Below are positions 44,036-52,532 of a stretch of 64,000 nucleotides of DNA, piece by piece. The stretch is taken from assembly GCA_937872175.1 (NCBI GenBank), contig CALMPI010000043.1:23053-87052 (forward strand), written 5' to 3'. The first letter of the stretch is position 1. Each line of letters starts with the position of its first letter. The position numbers and the translations under genes are program-made. The stretch is from an uncultured Flavobacteriales bacterium. Its GTDB lineage: Bacteria > Bacteroidota > Bacteroidia > Flavobacteriales_F > PHOS-HE28. The notes under the pieces are model-generated. The model made no database searches, was not told the DNA's origin, and saw only the letters and a list, made by a program, of their open reading frames with translations.

Positions 44036-44860
44036 GTGCGCGCTTCGGTCGCTCCCATCCTCATCACCCGCTTCGACGCCGGCACGGTCCACCCTGGGGA
44101 GGACCTTCTGGTGACCGAGGAACCGCTGGAGATCCGTCTCGGTCACGGCCCGATGGACGGACGCCACGAGGTCCAACTGAGCGTCACCATGCGCACGCCG
44201 GGGCATGATGATGAGCTTGCGCTCGGCTTCCTGTTCACCGAAGGCATCGTCGACCAGGCGGCGCAGGTGGTGCGCGTGGAGCACTGCGCGAACGTGAAGG
44301 AGGAGGAACGCGGCAACGTGATCCGCGCGGAACTGCATCCGTCCGTGGACCTCGATCCCGTCCGCTGGCAGCGCCACTTCTACACCAGCAGCAGCTGCGG
44401 GGTGTGCGGCAAGAGCAGCATAGAGGCCGTGCACGCCCAATGCACGCGGACCATCACCTCGTGGGGGCCGGTCGATGCGGCCGCCCTCATCGGGCTGCCC
44501 GATCGCATGCGCGCGGCCCAGACCGTGTTCAGGCACACCGGCGGCATCCACGCGGCAGCGCTCTTCGATCGCGGAGGTGAGTTGGTGCTGCTGCGCGAGG
44601 ACGTGGGCCGTCACAACGCGGTGGACAAGGTGATCGGGGCCGCGTTGCGGGCGAGCCTGCCCCTGGGCCGGTGTCAGCTGCTGGTGAGCGGTCGCGCCGG
44701 ATTCGAGCTGGTGCAGAAGTGCGTGGTGGCCGGCATACCGCTGATGGCCGCCGTGGGCGCACCCTCCTCCCTGGCCGTTCAACTGGCGCGGGACGCGGGG
44801 CTCACGCTCGCGGGCTTCCTCAGGGGCGACCGCTTCAACCTCTATGCGGGCGGCGCATGA
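44036..44860 (+). CDS. fdhD: Formate dehydrogenase accessory sulfurtransferase FdhD
   Basis: A 274-residue protein that transfers sulfur from IscS-type desulfurase to the molybdenum cofactor of formate dehydrogenase. The CGVC motif (in SSSCGVCGKSS) holds the sulfur-carrying cysteines; EEPLEIRL, DELALGFLFTEGI, FRHTGGIHAAALF and REDVGRHNAVDKVIG are standard. It starts at GTG after a TTACTTTG box. The cofactor genes are at 28-35 kb, but no formate dehydrogenase is in the window. Its stop overlaps the GrpB-like gene. Confidence 0.93.
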   Translation: MRASVAPILITRFDAGTVHPGEDLLVTEEPLEIRLGHGPMDGRHEVQLSVTMRTPGHDDELALGFLFTEGIVDQAAQVVRVEHCANVKEEERGNVIRAELHPSVDLDPVRWQRHFYTSSSCGVCGKSSIEAVHAQCTRTITSWGPVDAAALIGLPDRMRAAQTVFRHTGGIHAAALFDRGGELVLLREDVGRHNAVDKVIGAALRASLPLGRCQLLVSGRAGFELVQKCVVAGIPLMAAVGAPSSLAVQLARDAGLTLAGFLRGDRFNLYAGGA

Positions 44861-45444
44861 CGGACACGACCAACATCAGCGCGCAGCGGATCGCCGAACT
44901 GTCCCGTGAGCCCATCGCCATCGTGCCCTATTCGGAGGAGTGGCCGGTCCGCTATGCCGCCGAGGAGGCCCGGCTCCGCGCCATCCTGCCGCCCGACCTC
45001 TGCACGCGCATCGCCCACATCGGGAGCACGGCCGTTCCCGGCCTCAGCGCCAAGCCCGTCGTCGACATCCAGGTGGAGGTCACCGACCTCCACAGGATCC
45101 GTTCGGAGGTGGTGCCTCTTCTGGAGGCCCTGGGCTACGAGTTCGTCTGGAGGCCCACGATGGGTGAGAAGGCCCCCTACTATGCGTGGTTCATCGCGCG
45201 GCATCTCGACGGGCGACGGGCCTTCCACGTGCACATGGTCGAGCCGGACGAGGCCACGGTGGACCGGCTGTTGTTCCGCGACTTCCTCCGTGCTAATCCC
45301 GACGTGGCCCGGCAGTACGAGGCGCTGAAGCATGATCTGGCCTCCGCCCACCCCGTCGACCGCGCGGCCTATACCCGGTCCAAAACACCCTTCATCGCCG
45401 GGGTGCTCCGACGCGCCCGCGCCGCTCATCCTCCGCTTCCATGA
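44857..45444 (+). CDS. GrpB family (UPF0157) nucleotidyltransferase-like protein
   Basis: A 195-residue protein with the GrpB pattern: IVPYSEEWPVRYAAEEARL, IAHIGSTAVPGLSAKPVVDIQVEV, FHVHMVEPDE, LLFRDFLRANPDVARQYEALK. The IGST(A)VPG...KPVVDI core is the minimal nucleotidyltransferase signature. Its biochemical role is not settled. It is coupled by 4-base overlaps to fdhD upstream and to the secreted protein downstream. Confidence 0.9.
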   Translation: MTDTTNISAQRIAELSREPIAIVPYSEEWPVRYAAEEARLRAILPPDLCTRIAHIGSTAVPGLSAKPVVDIQVEVTDLHRIRSEVVPLLEALGYEFVWRPTMGEKAPYYAWFIARHLDGRRAFHVHMVEPDEATVDRLLFRDFLRANPDVARQYEALKHDLASAHPVDRAAYTRSKTPFIAGVLRRARAAHPPLP

Positions 45445-45839
45445 GAACCATCCTGCTTCTCCTCCTCCCGGTCCTGTCCGGTGCCGTCCAAGCCCAGCGC
45501 ACCTTCGACGTCACCATCGCGGACAGCACCTACCACATGAAGCAATACTGGTTCGTGCTGTACACCCGGGGCGATGGGCCTGTCCTGGACAGCCTCACCG
45601 CCGCCACGCTTCAGCGGGAGCACCTGGCCCACCAGGGTGACCAGGCGAAACGCGGCCTCATCGTCATGGCCGGCCCTTTCGACACCAACGGGGAGGGGTG
45701 GCGCGGTCTGCTGCTCTACGACTGCGACACGCGCGAAGAGGTGGAGGGGTATTTGAGGCAGGACCCCTTCGTGAAGGTGGGCCGGTTGAAGTACAGCATC
45801 GCTCCGTGGTGGGGAGCCATCGGCACGCGCCTTCCCTAG
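45441..45839 (+). CDS. Secreted YciI-like protein
   Basis: A 132-residue protein: signal peptide MRTILLLLLPVLSGAVQAQ followed by a YCII-related ferredoxin-like domain (YWFVLYTRGDGP, LQREHLAHQGDQAKRGLIVMAGPFD, DPFVKVGRLKYSIAPWWGAIG). YciI domains are small dimeric folds found in catabolic or signalling settings; a secreted version is common in Bacteroidota. Role unknown. It overlaps the next gene, on the opposite strand, tail to tail. Confidence 0.85.
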   Translation: MRTILLLLLPVLSGAVQAQRTFDVTIADSTYHMKQYWFVLYTRGDGPVLDSLTAATLQREHLAHQGDQAKRGLIVMAGPFDTNGEGWRGLLLYDCDTREEVEGYLRQDPFVKVGRLKYSIAPWWGAIGTRLP

Positions 45840-46216
45840 CCGGAGATCACCAGCCAGGCACGGCTTCGCAGACCGTCAGCGCTGCGCCAGAAGTAGCACA
45901 GACGGGTGCGGCGGGCCGCGAGCAGCCCCACAACTTCCGGGTGGTCGCGGTCGGCATAATGCAAGTGGATGCGTCCCGTGGCCTCGTCGAAGGTGGCCGG
46001 AGGCACCACCGAGCCCGAGGGTACGAAGCTGATCTGCAGGCTGCGCGCGACCCCCCCGCGCGAGAAGGGGTTGCCCGTGAACAGGAGACCCGCGGCGGTA
46101 TCCTCCTGCTTCCGCCCCACACGAAGCACATGCAGGCGGCCGGTGCGGTTGAGGTGCTCACCGGTCGTGCGCAACGTTCCGACCGGTGCAAGGCGATGGG
46201 TCGTAGTGGTGCTCAT
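45836..46216 (-). CDS. Hypothetical protein, 126 aa
   Basis: A small basic protein (MSTTTTHRLAPVGTLRTTGEHLNRTGRLHVLRVGRKQE...) with a beta-rich pattern and no recognised motif. The ATG at 46216 is preferred; an upstream ATG at 46267 adds arginine-rich residues. A GACCTTCG promoter-like box lies upstream. No family could be named. Confidence 0.55.
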   Translation of the reverse strand: MSTTTTHRLAPVGTLRTTGEHLNRTGRLHVLRVGRKQEDTAAGLLFTGNPFSRGGVARSLQISFVPSGSVVPPATFDEATGRIHLHYADRDHPEVVGLLAARRTRLCYFWRSADGLRSRAWLVISG

Positions 46217-46541
46217 GCGGTGTGCGTTTCGCACCCGAAGGTCGCACCGCAACGGACGTTCCGGCATCGCGTGCGCAGAACTTCATGGCGGGTTAACACT
46301 GCGTTAACATGGCGGGGGGCTCCCCACGGTCCTTTATCTGGCCACGGTACCATCGGTCGCATCATCCGCTCCTTCCCGTGGTCACCGCCCACACTGCTCC
46401 TGGTGTCGCCGTCGCGTGCCTCCATGGAGGCGGACAGGTCGGCCCGGAGGGTAGCTGCGCGCTGTTCCAGCGGTGTGCTCAGTTGAGCGACCACGGCTGC
46501 TCGGTCCATGAGGGGAAGGTCGCTGCTGGTGGACGATGCCG
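46217..46541. other. Intergenic region with paired GTTAAC sites
   Basis: A 325-base gap between two minus-strand genes. It contains two GTTAAC palindromes at 46292-46297 and 46303-46308, 11 bp apart (one helical turn), a possible regulator site for the small gene downstream. Open frames cross the region on both strands but have no signal, motif or consistent start and look like high-GC shadows. I see no RNA gene. Confidence 0.4.
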
Positions 46542-46937
46542 TCAGACCACAACATCCCGCAGCTTCGCCATCCACCACGGGGCCATCGCCGTAACGAGGG
46601 GCACCAGCACCCAGATGCGGCCTTTGGTCAAGTCGTAGTCCAACAGCAATTCCGACCAGGGCTTCTTGAAGAGGAAGTGCCCTGCCCCGAATTCGAAGGC
46701 CAGCGTCAGGGCCAACCAGAAGAGGCCGATACCCCACGCCTGCTTCGCGTCGGCCGGTCCCATCCAGCGGATACCTAGCCAGGTGGCGCCCAGGATCAGT
46801 GCGCACAGCATCACCGTGCTGATGGCCAGCCCGGCGGTGAGTCCGGTGAACGGGATGATGAGCTTGAGGCGCACTGTGCCGTTGCCGATGGCGAGCACCA
46901 TCAATACGAACCAGAAGAGGAGGGCTTTCCACCACAT
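46542..46937 (-). CDS. Four-helix membrane protein, unknown function
   Basis: A 131-residue integral membrane protein with four hydrophobic segments (about residues 4-22, 28-52, 68-88 and 108-125). No family recognised. It starts at ATG 46937 and stands alone. A GACCTG...CAGGTC inverted repeat at 46982-47001 lies about 45 bases upstream and could be an operator. Confidence 0.65.
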   Translation of the reverse strand: MWWKALLFWFVLMVLAIGNGTVRLKLIIPFTGLTAGLAISTVMLCALILGATWLGIRWMGPADAKQAWGIGLFWLALTLAFEFGAGHFLFKKPWSELLLDYDLTKGRIWVLVPLVTAMAPWWMAKLRDVVV

Positions 46938-47254
46938 GACAGGAAGGCTTTTGCGAAAGATGGTATGGGGCTTTGAGCCAAGACCTGTCGCCGGTCAGGT
47001 CATTGCATAATTCCTGGGGACCATGAGACCCATGGAGCGACTCGGGACGGCTCAACGAGCGATGGATCCCTCGCGGATGAGAAGCGCGATCAGCCCTTGT
47101 GCCCGATGAAACGATCTCGCTTCAACCCATGGCGGAGTTCCCGCCACATTCAACAAGGGTTCAGGAAAGGTGAACTGGCGAAGGTTGTCGCTGGCAGCGG
47201 TTGATCAGGACCTGCGGACGACACAGGCTTGAGCCCGATCACATGCAGGATCGA
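46938..47254. other. Intergenic region, no gene recognised
   Basis: A 317-base gap between the small membrane-protein gene and the end of the DUF4249 gene. Apart from the GACCTG/CAGGTC inverted repeat at 46982-47001, I see no coding frame with support, RNA gene or strong hairpin. Confidence 0.4.
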
Positions 47255-48037
47255 TCACGGCACCACCACGGTCCTGGTGGACGAAGTCCGCACCGAGAAA
47301 TATCCCAATGCGCCACTGCTGATGTTGCTCACGGGGTCGGCGGGTGTGGAGGCATTGTTCGAGTTCTGGGGCATCGAGAAGAAGTAGTGGTACACCTCCG
47401 GGGCAATGCACTCCATGGTGACCTCCACCACATCACCGCTTTCCAGTTCAAGACCGTTCACGAACAGCGGCTGCATCACCAGGTTCCCATCGGTGAAGCG
47501 ATCGCTCACGAGATCGAGGCTCTTCTGCCGTTCGCCGTTCACGACCACATTGAACTTGTAGTAGTTCGCCACACCCGCCGGGTCGAAATAGACGGGGATG
47601 ACCATCCTGGAGTAGCCTCCGAACGCCGGGAAGCTATCCACCAATAGCGCATCAAGTGGCACCGCCATCGGCATGCTGCACCGGGCGGTATGGTTGGTGC
47701 CATCCACCACAACGTTCAACTCGTACGTGCGTTGCTGACCGCCCACAAGCGCGGCTGTGACATACATGCCTGGAGCGGTCTCGGTGAGCTGTTCGCTGTT
47801 GCCCAGGTCATCGCTCATTGTAACGATGGCGTCGGTGATGGCCGGGAAGGTGTTCGCCGCCCCGAAGCCGACCGAGCGGGTGAGCCGCACCGTATGCGGG
47901 CCGGGCCCTTCGGAGACGATGGCCTCGATCACCACCTTGTTGCCTTCGTTCTGGAGATCCAGATCGATCTCCTTCCGGCAGGCGGTGAACGCAACGCTCA
48001 AGAGGAGAATGGGCAGGATGTGGAAGTGCTGTTTCAT
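47255..48037 (-). CDS. DUF4249 domain lipoprotein
   Basis: A 260-residue lipoprotein of the DUF4249 family. The signal MKQHFHILPILLLSVAFTAC ends in lipobox FTAC, followed by RKEIDLDLQNEGNKVVIEAIVSEGPGPHTVRLTRS, typical of the family. DUF4249 genes usually lie directly downstream of a TonB-dependent receptor, as here (5-base gap), and probably act with it at the outer membrane. The ATG at 48037 begins the signal peptide; an earlier in-frame ATG at 48079 overlaps the receptor end. Substrate unknown; see the shared operator upstream of the operon. Confidence 0.88.
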   Translation of the reverse strand: MKQHFHILPILLLSVAFTACRKEIDLDLQNEGNKVVIEAIVSEGPGPHTVRLTRSVGFGAANTFPAITDAIVTMSDDLGNSEQLTETAPGMYVTAALVGGQQRTYELNVVVDGTNHTARCSMPMAVPLDALLVDSFPAFGGYSRMVIPVYFDPAGVANYYKFNVVVNGERQKSLDLVSDRFTDGNLVMQPLFVNGLELESGDVVEVTMECIAPEVYHYFFSMPQNSNNASTPADPVSNISSGALGYFSVRTSSTRTVVVP

Positions 48038-48042
48038 CGTGA

Positions 48043-50382
48043 TCAGAATTTGATGCCGTAGGAGATGGAAGGGACCCAACGGAAGAGGGATGTCTTGATC
48101 GCCGCGGTCCGGCCCGGGTCGTGCTCGCTCTCCTGGAAGGTGATGATGTACGCGTTCTGCCGCCCGTAGGCATTGTAGAGCGAGAAGTTCCAGACGCTTT
48201 CGTGCTTCCTCTTTCGTGTCAGTGTGGCGCTTAGGTCCAGTCGATGGTAGGCGGGCATGCGGCCGGCGTTCCGATCGGTGTAGGAGAAGACCACCTGGTC
48301 ATCCACCATGTATTTCCCCGTGGGGAAGGTGACGGCATTGCCTGTGTTGTAGGTCCACAGGGCGGAGAAGCTCCAGCGCTCGTTCATGGCGTAGATGCCC
48401 ACGATGGAGATATCATGCGTGCGGTCCTGCCGCGCCTTGTACCATGCGCCGTTATTGATGCCGTCGATCTGGCGCTCGGTACGGCTCAGCGTGTACCCGA
48501 TCCACCCGGTGAGGCGACCGGTGTTCTTGCGCGCCATCAGCTCCAGGCCATATGCGCGTCCCTTCCCGAAGAGCAGTTCACCCTCGATGAATTGGTTCAC
48601 GAATATGTCCGCGCCGTTGCGGTAGTCGATCTGGTTCTGCATCCACTTGTAGTAGACCTCGCCGCTCAGCTCATACGCCCCATCCTTCAGTTTGCGGAAG
48701 TAGCCGCCGCTCACCTGATCGCCGATCTCCGGCTTGATGACGTTCGACGTGCCGATCCAGCGGTCCGTGGGGTTGCCGCTGGTGCTATTGCTGAGCAGAT
48801 GCATGTTCTGCGTCATGCGCGCATAGGACCCCTTCACGGAAGAGAGCTCCGTGATGAGGTAACTGAAGGAGAGCCGCGGTTCCGGGTTCACGTAGGTCTG
48901 CACGATCTCCCCGCTCCCTCGGACCGTGGTGCTGGTCACTTCGCCGTCGGGATCGAACGTGTAGAACTCACCCTTGCCGAGAACGGAGAGCCCGGACACA
49001 CGCATGCCCATGTTCATGGTGAGGCGTTCGGTGACCGTCCTGTCCCATGAGGCGAAGAGCGCGTTCTCCCAGGTGTGCTGGTCCTGGATCGCGAAGGCAT
49101 TGACGCCCGAGGAACTGCTGGACTCCACCTGGCCGGGTGTGATGGTATGCCGGATGGAGTTGAAGCCGACCTTCCACGTCGAGCCGGGCTTCGAATAGAA
49201 GCTGAGCTCATGCGTGAGGTTGAGGTCCCGCACCACGGACGTGATGCGGAAGTCATGCGCATCGGTCTCGAACGCCATGCCGTAGCGGTAATTGGAGAAG
49301 ATGAGCGAGGTGTTGCTGAACCAGCGCGGCGAGTAGATATGGTTCCAACGGGCCGTGCCCGTGGCATTGCCCCAATCAATGCCCAGCGTGGTGCCAAGGC
49401 CCACCACGTCGCGACCGAAATAGCCGCTCAGGTACAGCTTGTCCTTGGGCCCCGCATCCACGTTCACCTTCGCATTGAGGTCATAGAAATAGAGCTTGTT
49501 GTCGCGGACGCCCGGGTCGGAGTGCAGCTTGAGGAACATGTCCGCGTAGGTCCGGCGCGCGGCCAGGAGGAACGAAGCCTTGTTCTTCTTGATCGGCCCT
49601 TCCACGGTGAGGTTCGAGGAGATCGTTCCGATGCTGCCGCTCACACCCAGTTTCCGGTCGTTCCCGTCCTTCATCCGGATGTCGAGTACCGAGGCGAGCC
49701 GTCCTCCGAAATGCGCAGGCATGGAGCCCTTGTAAAGCTGCACGTCCTTGATGGCGTTCGCGTTGAAGGTGGAGAAGAACCCCATGAGGTGGCTCGCGTT
49801 GTACACCGGTGCTTCATCCAGCAGCACCAGGTTCTGGTCCGCTCCGCCGCCGCGCACGTGGAAGCCCGCCTGCCCATCACCTGCGCTCTTCACGCCGGGC
49901 ATCAGTTGCAGCGCCTTCAGCACATCGCGTTCGCCGAAGATCATGGGCAGCTTCTCCACCTCCTTCATGTCCATGCGCTCCACGCCGATATCCGCTCGTT
50001 GCAGGTCCACCCCTTTCCGCACCGCGGATACCTCCACCTCGCGCAATTCCTGACTGGCCGGTGCGAGCTCGAGATCGAGCTTCACACTGGCGTTGAGCTT
50101 TGCGATGCTGGTCGTTGCGCGGTATCCGATGAACGAGCACCTGACCGTGTAGGTGCCTGCCGGAAGGGTGATGGAATAGTAGCCATATTCGTTCGTGGAC
50201 ACGCCCGTGTTCACGGCCCCGCTCACCATCACGGTGGCGCTGATGAGCGTTTCGCCGCTGAGGCTGTCCGAAACGGTGCCGCTCAGCGTGAAGTGCTGGG
50301 CGCTCTGCCCGAACAGGTCGGACCCGGTGATCAGGCTCAGCATGAATGCCAAGCGAAGCATGAAGGTGTAGGTGTGTTGCAT
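48043..50382 (-). CDS. TonB-dependent receptor with N-terminal carboxypeptidase-like domain
   Basis: A 779-residue outer-membrane receptor. Signal peptide (ending GSDLFGQ), then a carboxypeptidase-regulatory-like domain (TLSGTVSDSLSGETLISATVMVSG, VRCSFIGYRA), a plug domain (ERDVLKALQLMPGVKSAGDGQAGFHVRGGGADQNLVLLDEAPVYNASHLMGFFSTFN) and a long barrel ending in YGIKF. It imports a large or scarce substrate using TonB energy. The frame extends upstream but the signal peptide fixes the start at 50382. It follows a 93-residue secreted peptide by 7 bases. The operon shares a promoter/operator element with the Cys-rich peptide/multicopper oxidase unit, so a metal-related substrate is plausible; this is inference. 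Confidence 0.92.
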   Translation of the reverse strand: MQHTYTFMLRLAFMLSLITGSDLFGQSAQHFTLSGTVSDSLSGETLISATVMVSGAVNTGVSTNEYGYYSITLPAGTYTVRCSFIGYRATTSIAKLNASVKLDLELAPASQELREVEVSAVRKGVDLQRADIGVERMDMKEVEKLPMIFGERDVLKALQLMPGVKSAGDGQAGFHVRGGGADQNLVLLDEAPVYNASHLMGFFSTFNANAIKDVQLYKGSMPAHFGGRLASVLDIRMKDGNDRKLGVSGSIGTISSNLTVEGPIKKNKASFLLAARRTYADMFLKLHSDPGVRDNKLYFYDLNAKVNVDAGPKDKLYLSGYFGRDVVGLGTTLGIDWGNATGTARWNHIYSPRWFSNTSLIFSNYRYGMAFETDAHDFRITSVVRDLNLTHELSFYSKPGSTWKVGFNSIRHTITPGQVESSSSSGVNAFAIQDQHTWENALFASWDRTVTERLTMNMGMRVSGLSVLGKGEFYTFDPDGEVTSTTVRGSGEIVQTYVNPEPRLSFSYLITELSSVKGSYARMTQNMHLLSNSTSGNPTDRWIGTSNVIKPEIGDQVSGGYFRKLKDGAYELSGEVYYKWMQNQIDYRNGADIFVNQFIEGELLFGKGRAYGLELMARKNTGRLTGWIGYTLSRTERQIDGINNGAWYKARQDRTHDISIVGIYAMNERWSFSALWTYNTGNAVTFPTGKYMVDDQVVFSYTDRNAGRMPAYHRLDLSATLTRKRKHESVWNFSLYNAYGRQNAYIITFQESEHDPGRTAAIKTSLFRWVPSISYGIKF

Positions 50383-50389
50383 GATCGGT

Positions 50390-50671
50390 TCAGCCCTTGG
50401 TGACAGTGATGGTGAAGGAGCGCCCGATACGGATGCGGAGCGCCGGGTGGGACCCGCGATGCACGCGGTCCGCCATGCCGGGTGCAAGCCAGAGGACCAG
50501 CGCTTCGAGGTTGCTTTCGCCATGCCCTTGAGGGACATGATGCGTGGGCACTGGGACGGCCTGAGCGCTGTCGGGCACGAAGCGCGCAGCGCTTTGGCCG
50601 AGCGCAGCGACCCCCGTGAAGAGGCTGAGCGCGAAGGCCAGGCCAATGGGTCGTGTCCAGGTGTGTTCCAT
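50390..50671 (-). CDS. Small secreted His-containing protein, first gene of the TonB receptor operon
   Basis: A 93-residue protein with a clear signal peptide (FALSLFTGVAALGQ), then a mature part of about 68 residues with PTHHVPQGHGES and further His at VHRGSHPALRI. No recognised family. It is the promoter-proximal gene of the receptor/DUF4249 operon, directly after the regulated -7 box at 50729-50736. The histidine cluster together with the shared operator suggests metal binding or metal handling in the periplasm or outside the cell; this is inference. Confidence 0.65.
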   Translation of the reverse strand: MEHTWTRPIGLAFALSLFTGVAALGQSAARFVPDSAQAVPVPTHHVPQGHGESNLEALVLWLAPGMADRVHRGSHPALRIRIGRSFTITVTKG

Positions 50672-50728
50672 GTGTATCAGTACTTAGGGGTACTTGTGAG
50701 TGCGTTGTGGTTTTTCCGATCGAGGGCG

Positions 50729-50736
50729 CAAAAGTC
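50729..50736 (-). promoter_or_regulatory. -7 box (GACTTTTG) of the TonB receptor operon
   Basis: On the minus strand GACTTTTG, one base off TAnnTTTG, sits exactly 20 bases downstream of the shared 30-bp operator at 50757-50786. The identical box at identical spacing precedes the Cys-rich peptide gene (55357-55364). Transcription would start near 50722, leaving a leader of about 50 bases. Confidence 0.6.
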
Positions 50737-50756
50737 CAGGGGCGTGGTACGTGGGG

Positions 50757-50786
50757 TGTTACATCCTTCTGGAGAAGGTTTACATC
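50757..50786 (-). promoter_or_regulatory. Shared operator, copy 1 (GATGTAA half-sites 21 bp apart)
   Basis: On the minus strand this 30-bp element has GATGTAA at both ends, with the repeats starting 21 bp apart, separated by CCTTCTCC and GAAGG segments. Copy 2 at 55385-55414 is identical at 29 of 30 positions. Direct repeats two helical turns apart are the classic target of AraC-family regulators, and an AraC-type regulator with a metal-binding-like N-terminus ends 4 bases from copy 2. Position just upstream of the -33 region suggests activation. It starts a few bases past the stop of the DUF4386 gene. Confidence 0.7.
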
Positions 50787-50790
50787 ACGG

Positions 50791-51474
50791 TCAGATCACT
50801 CGGTCGGGCATTCTGAAGCCATGGATGATCAACCATCCCGCCAGCACCATCTCATACACCGCGATGGGGATCGCCAACAGCATGGTGGTGTCGGAATAGG
50901 GTGTGATCACGCCGAGCAGCTCGATGGTGCCCACCAGAAGGATGAGAAGCGCACCGCTGATGCCCCACATCGCCAATGGACGCGGCACCAGTCCCGAGCG
51001 CAGGAACACCGAATTGTAGATGAGCGTGTTCACGCCCAGCATGAAGTGCGGACCTAGCACGAACGACCAGTCATGGATCGCGATCAGTGCCCGACCCACG
51101 GCTGGCGCACCCGCCACTTCCGGGTCCATCGACCCTGCGATGGATGCGAGCGCGAGCATGCTTACAAGACCCACGAGGATGCTCACCACCTCCAGGGAGC
51201 GGAACACCACATAGGCCGGCCCAAGCCGCTTCGAGACCGAGCTGAGCACAGGCAGCATCATCAGCGCCGTGCCGCAGGCCGACACGCATAGCATGACCTC
51301 GAAGAGCGCGCCCCAACCGATACGACCGGCGTTCGTACCCGCCACGGCGATCGGGTCCGCTGCGTCGATGACGGGCTTGTAGAGGAGCAGGCCGATGATC
51401 GCGGTCACCGTGGCAGCAATGAAGAACAGGCCGGTAATGCCTGCGTGTCGCTTCGTGGTGATGGCGGTGTGCAT
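50791..51474 (-). CDS. DUF4386 family membrane protein
   Basis: A 227-residue protein with about six membrane helices and the DUF4386 pattern (GITGLFFIAATVTAIIGLLLY, PVLSSVSKRLGPAYVVFRSLEVV, MLGVNTLIYNSVFLRSGLVPRPLAMWG). The family is uncharacterised. It lies between the flavoprotein gene upstream (20-base gap) and the TonB operon promoter downstream, all on the minus strand. Confidence 0.85.
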   Translation of the reverse strand: MHTAITTKRHAGITGLFFIAATVTAIIGLLLYKPVIDAADPIAVAGTNAGRIGWGALFEVMLCVSACGTALMMLPVLSSVSKRLGPAYVVFRSLEVVSILVGLVSMLALASIAGSMDPEVAGAPAVGRALIAIHDWSFVLGPHFMLGVNTLIYNSVFLRSGLVPRPLAMWGISGALLILLVGTIELLGVITPYSDTTMLLAIPIAVYEMVLAGWLIIHGFRMPDRVI

Positions 51475-51494
51475 GGTGTTGCGGGTGAAGAGGT

Positions 51495-52514
51495 TCAGAA
51501 TTCCTCAGCGACGAGCTCCTTGTTGAGCATCATCCCGGCTGTGGTGCCGGTGGCCACCGCGTTGGCCACGGTGCGCAGGCGTGCAGTGCTATCGCCGGCC
51601 GCGTAGATGCCCGGGATGCTGGTGCGTTGCTGCACATCCACCTGGATGTAGCCTTCGGGGGTCATCGCGCAACCCAGCCGTTGTGGGATCGTGCAATGCT
51701 GCTCGAACGGTGGCATGGCGTACAATGCATGCACGGCACGGCTGGATTTGTCAGCAAGGCGGATGTGGTGCAGCTGGCCCTTGTCGTGTGCCAGTTCCTG
51801 CACCCTGGCCTGCTCGATGGCGATGCCATGACGCCCCAGCGCTTGGGCCTGCGTCTCCGTCAACGCCGATGGTCCGTCGGTGAAGAGCGTGAGCTCCTTC
51901 GTCCAATTGGAGATGAGGCGGACGAGCTCGAAGGCCTTCTCGCCATTGCCGAGCACACCGGTCACTTCATCGCGCACTTCGTAGCCGTGGCAGTAGGGGC
52001 AATGCAGCACCGAGATGCCCCAGCACTCGGCGAAGCCCGGGGTGGCGGGCAACAGGTCACGGATGCCCGTGGCAAACACGAGCTTCTTCGCGGTGAGTAT
52101 GGGAGTGTCCTCCACGCGTACATCGAATCCATCATCTGTGACGGACACCTCCGTGACAAGTCCGTGCTTGAACTCCACCGAGGCATACCGCTCAACCTGA
52201 GCCCGTGCCTTGGAGGCAATGAGCTGCGGTGGCACACCATCCTGCGTGATGAAGTTGTGCGAGAAGGGCGTCTGGCGATTGGCGGGCAAGCCGCTGTCCA
52301 CGATGAGCACGCGCCTCAGCGCGCGGCCGAGGGCCATGCCCGCCGCCAAGCCGGCATAGCTGCCGCCCACGATGATCACGTCGAAATGCTGGTTCTCGTT
52401 CATGTCCTCATGCAGGGTATTGGCCAGCATACGTATCGGCAGGGCTTGCGCACCAAGGGCACTGGAGCCCAGGGCGATGAAGCGGCGTCTGGTCATGGCG
52501 GCTGGCACGTTCAT
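51495..52514 (-). CDS. GliT-like FAD/NAD(P) dithiol oxidoreductase with possible Tat leader
   Basis: A flavoprotein of up to 339 residues related to thioredoxin reductase. FAD binding: FDVIIVGGSYAGLAAGMALGR; redox pair in CPYCHGYE, the form seen in GliT/HlmI-like dithiol oxidases; closing GIYAAGDSTARLRTVANAVATG. The N-terminus reads MTRRRFIALGSSALGAQA, a twin-arginine-like motif plus hydrophobic stretch, before the catalytic part begins near MNENQHFDVIIVGG. If used, it would send a folded flavoprotein to the periplasm; the internal Met at about residue 38 would instead give a cytosolic enzyme. It lies with DUF2798, DUF4386 and AraC genes on the same strand. Confidence 0.87.
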   Translation of the reverse strand: MNVPAAMTRRRFIALGSSALGAQALPIRMLANTLHEDMNENQHFDVIIVGGSYAGLAAGMALGRALRRVLIVDSGLPANRQTPFSHNFITQDGVPPQLIASKARAQVERYASVEFKHGLVTEVSVTDDGFDVRVEDTPILTAKKLVFATGIRDLLPATPGFAECWGISVLHCPYCHGYEVRDEVTGVLGNGEKAFELVRLISNWTKELTLFTDGPSALTETQAQALGRHGIAIEQARVQELAHDKGQLHHIRLADKSSRAVHALYAMPPFEQHCTIPQRLGCAMTPEGYIQVDVQQRTSIPGIYAAGDSTARLRTVANAVATGTTAGMMLNKELVAEEF

Positions 52515-52532
52515 GGCAGATCGGTGGATGCA

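Noticed and set aside
46309..47055. Overlapping open frames on both strands in the 46-47 kb gaps
   Set aside because: No recognisable motifs, signals or promoter context; only the 131-residue membrane protein at 46542-46937 is convincing.
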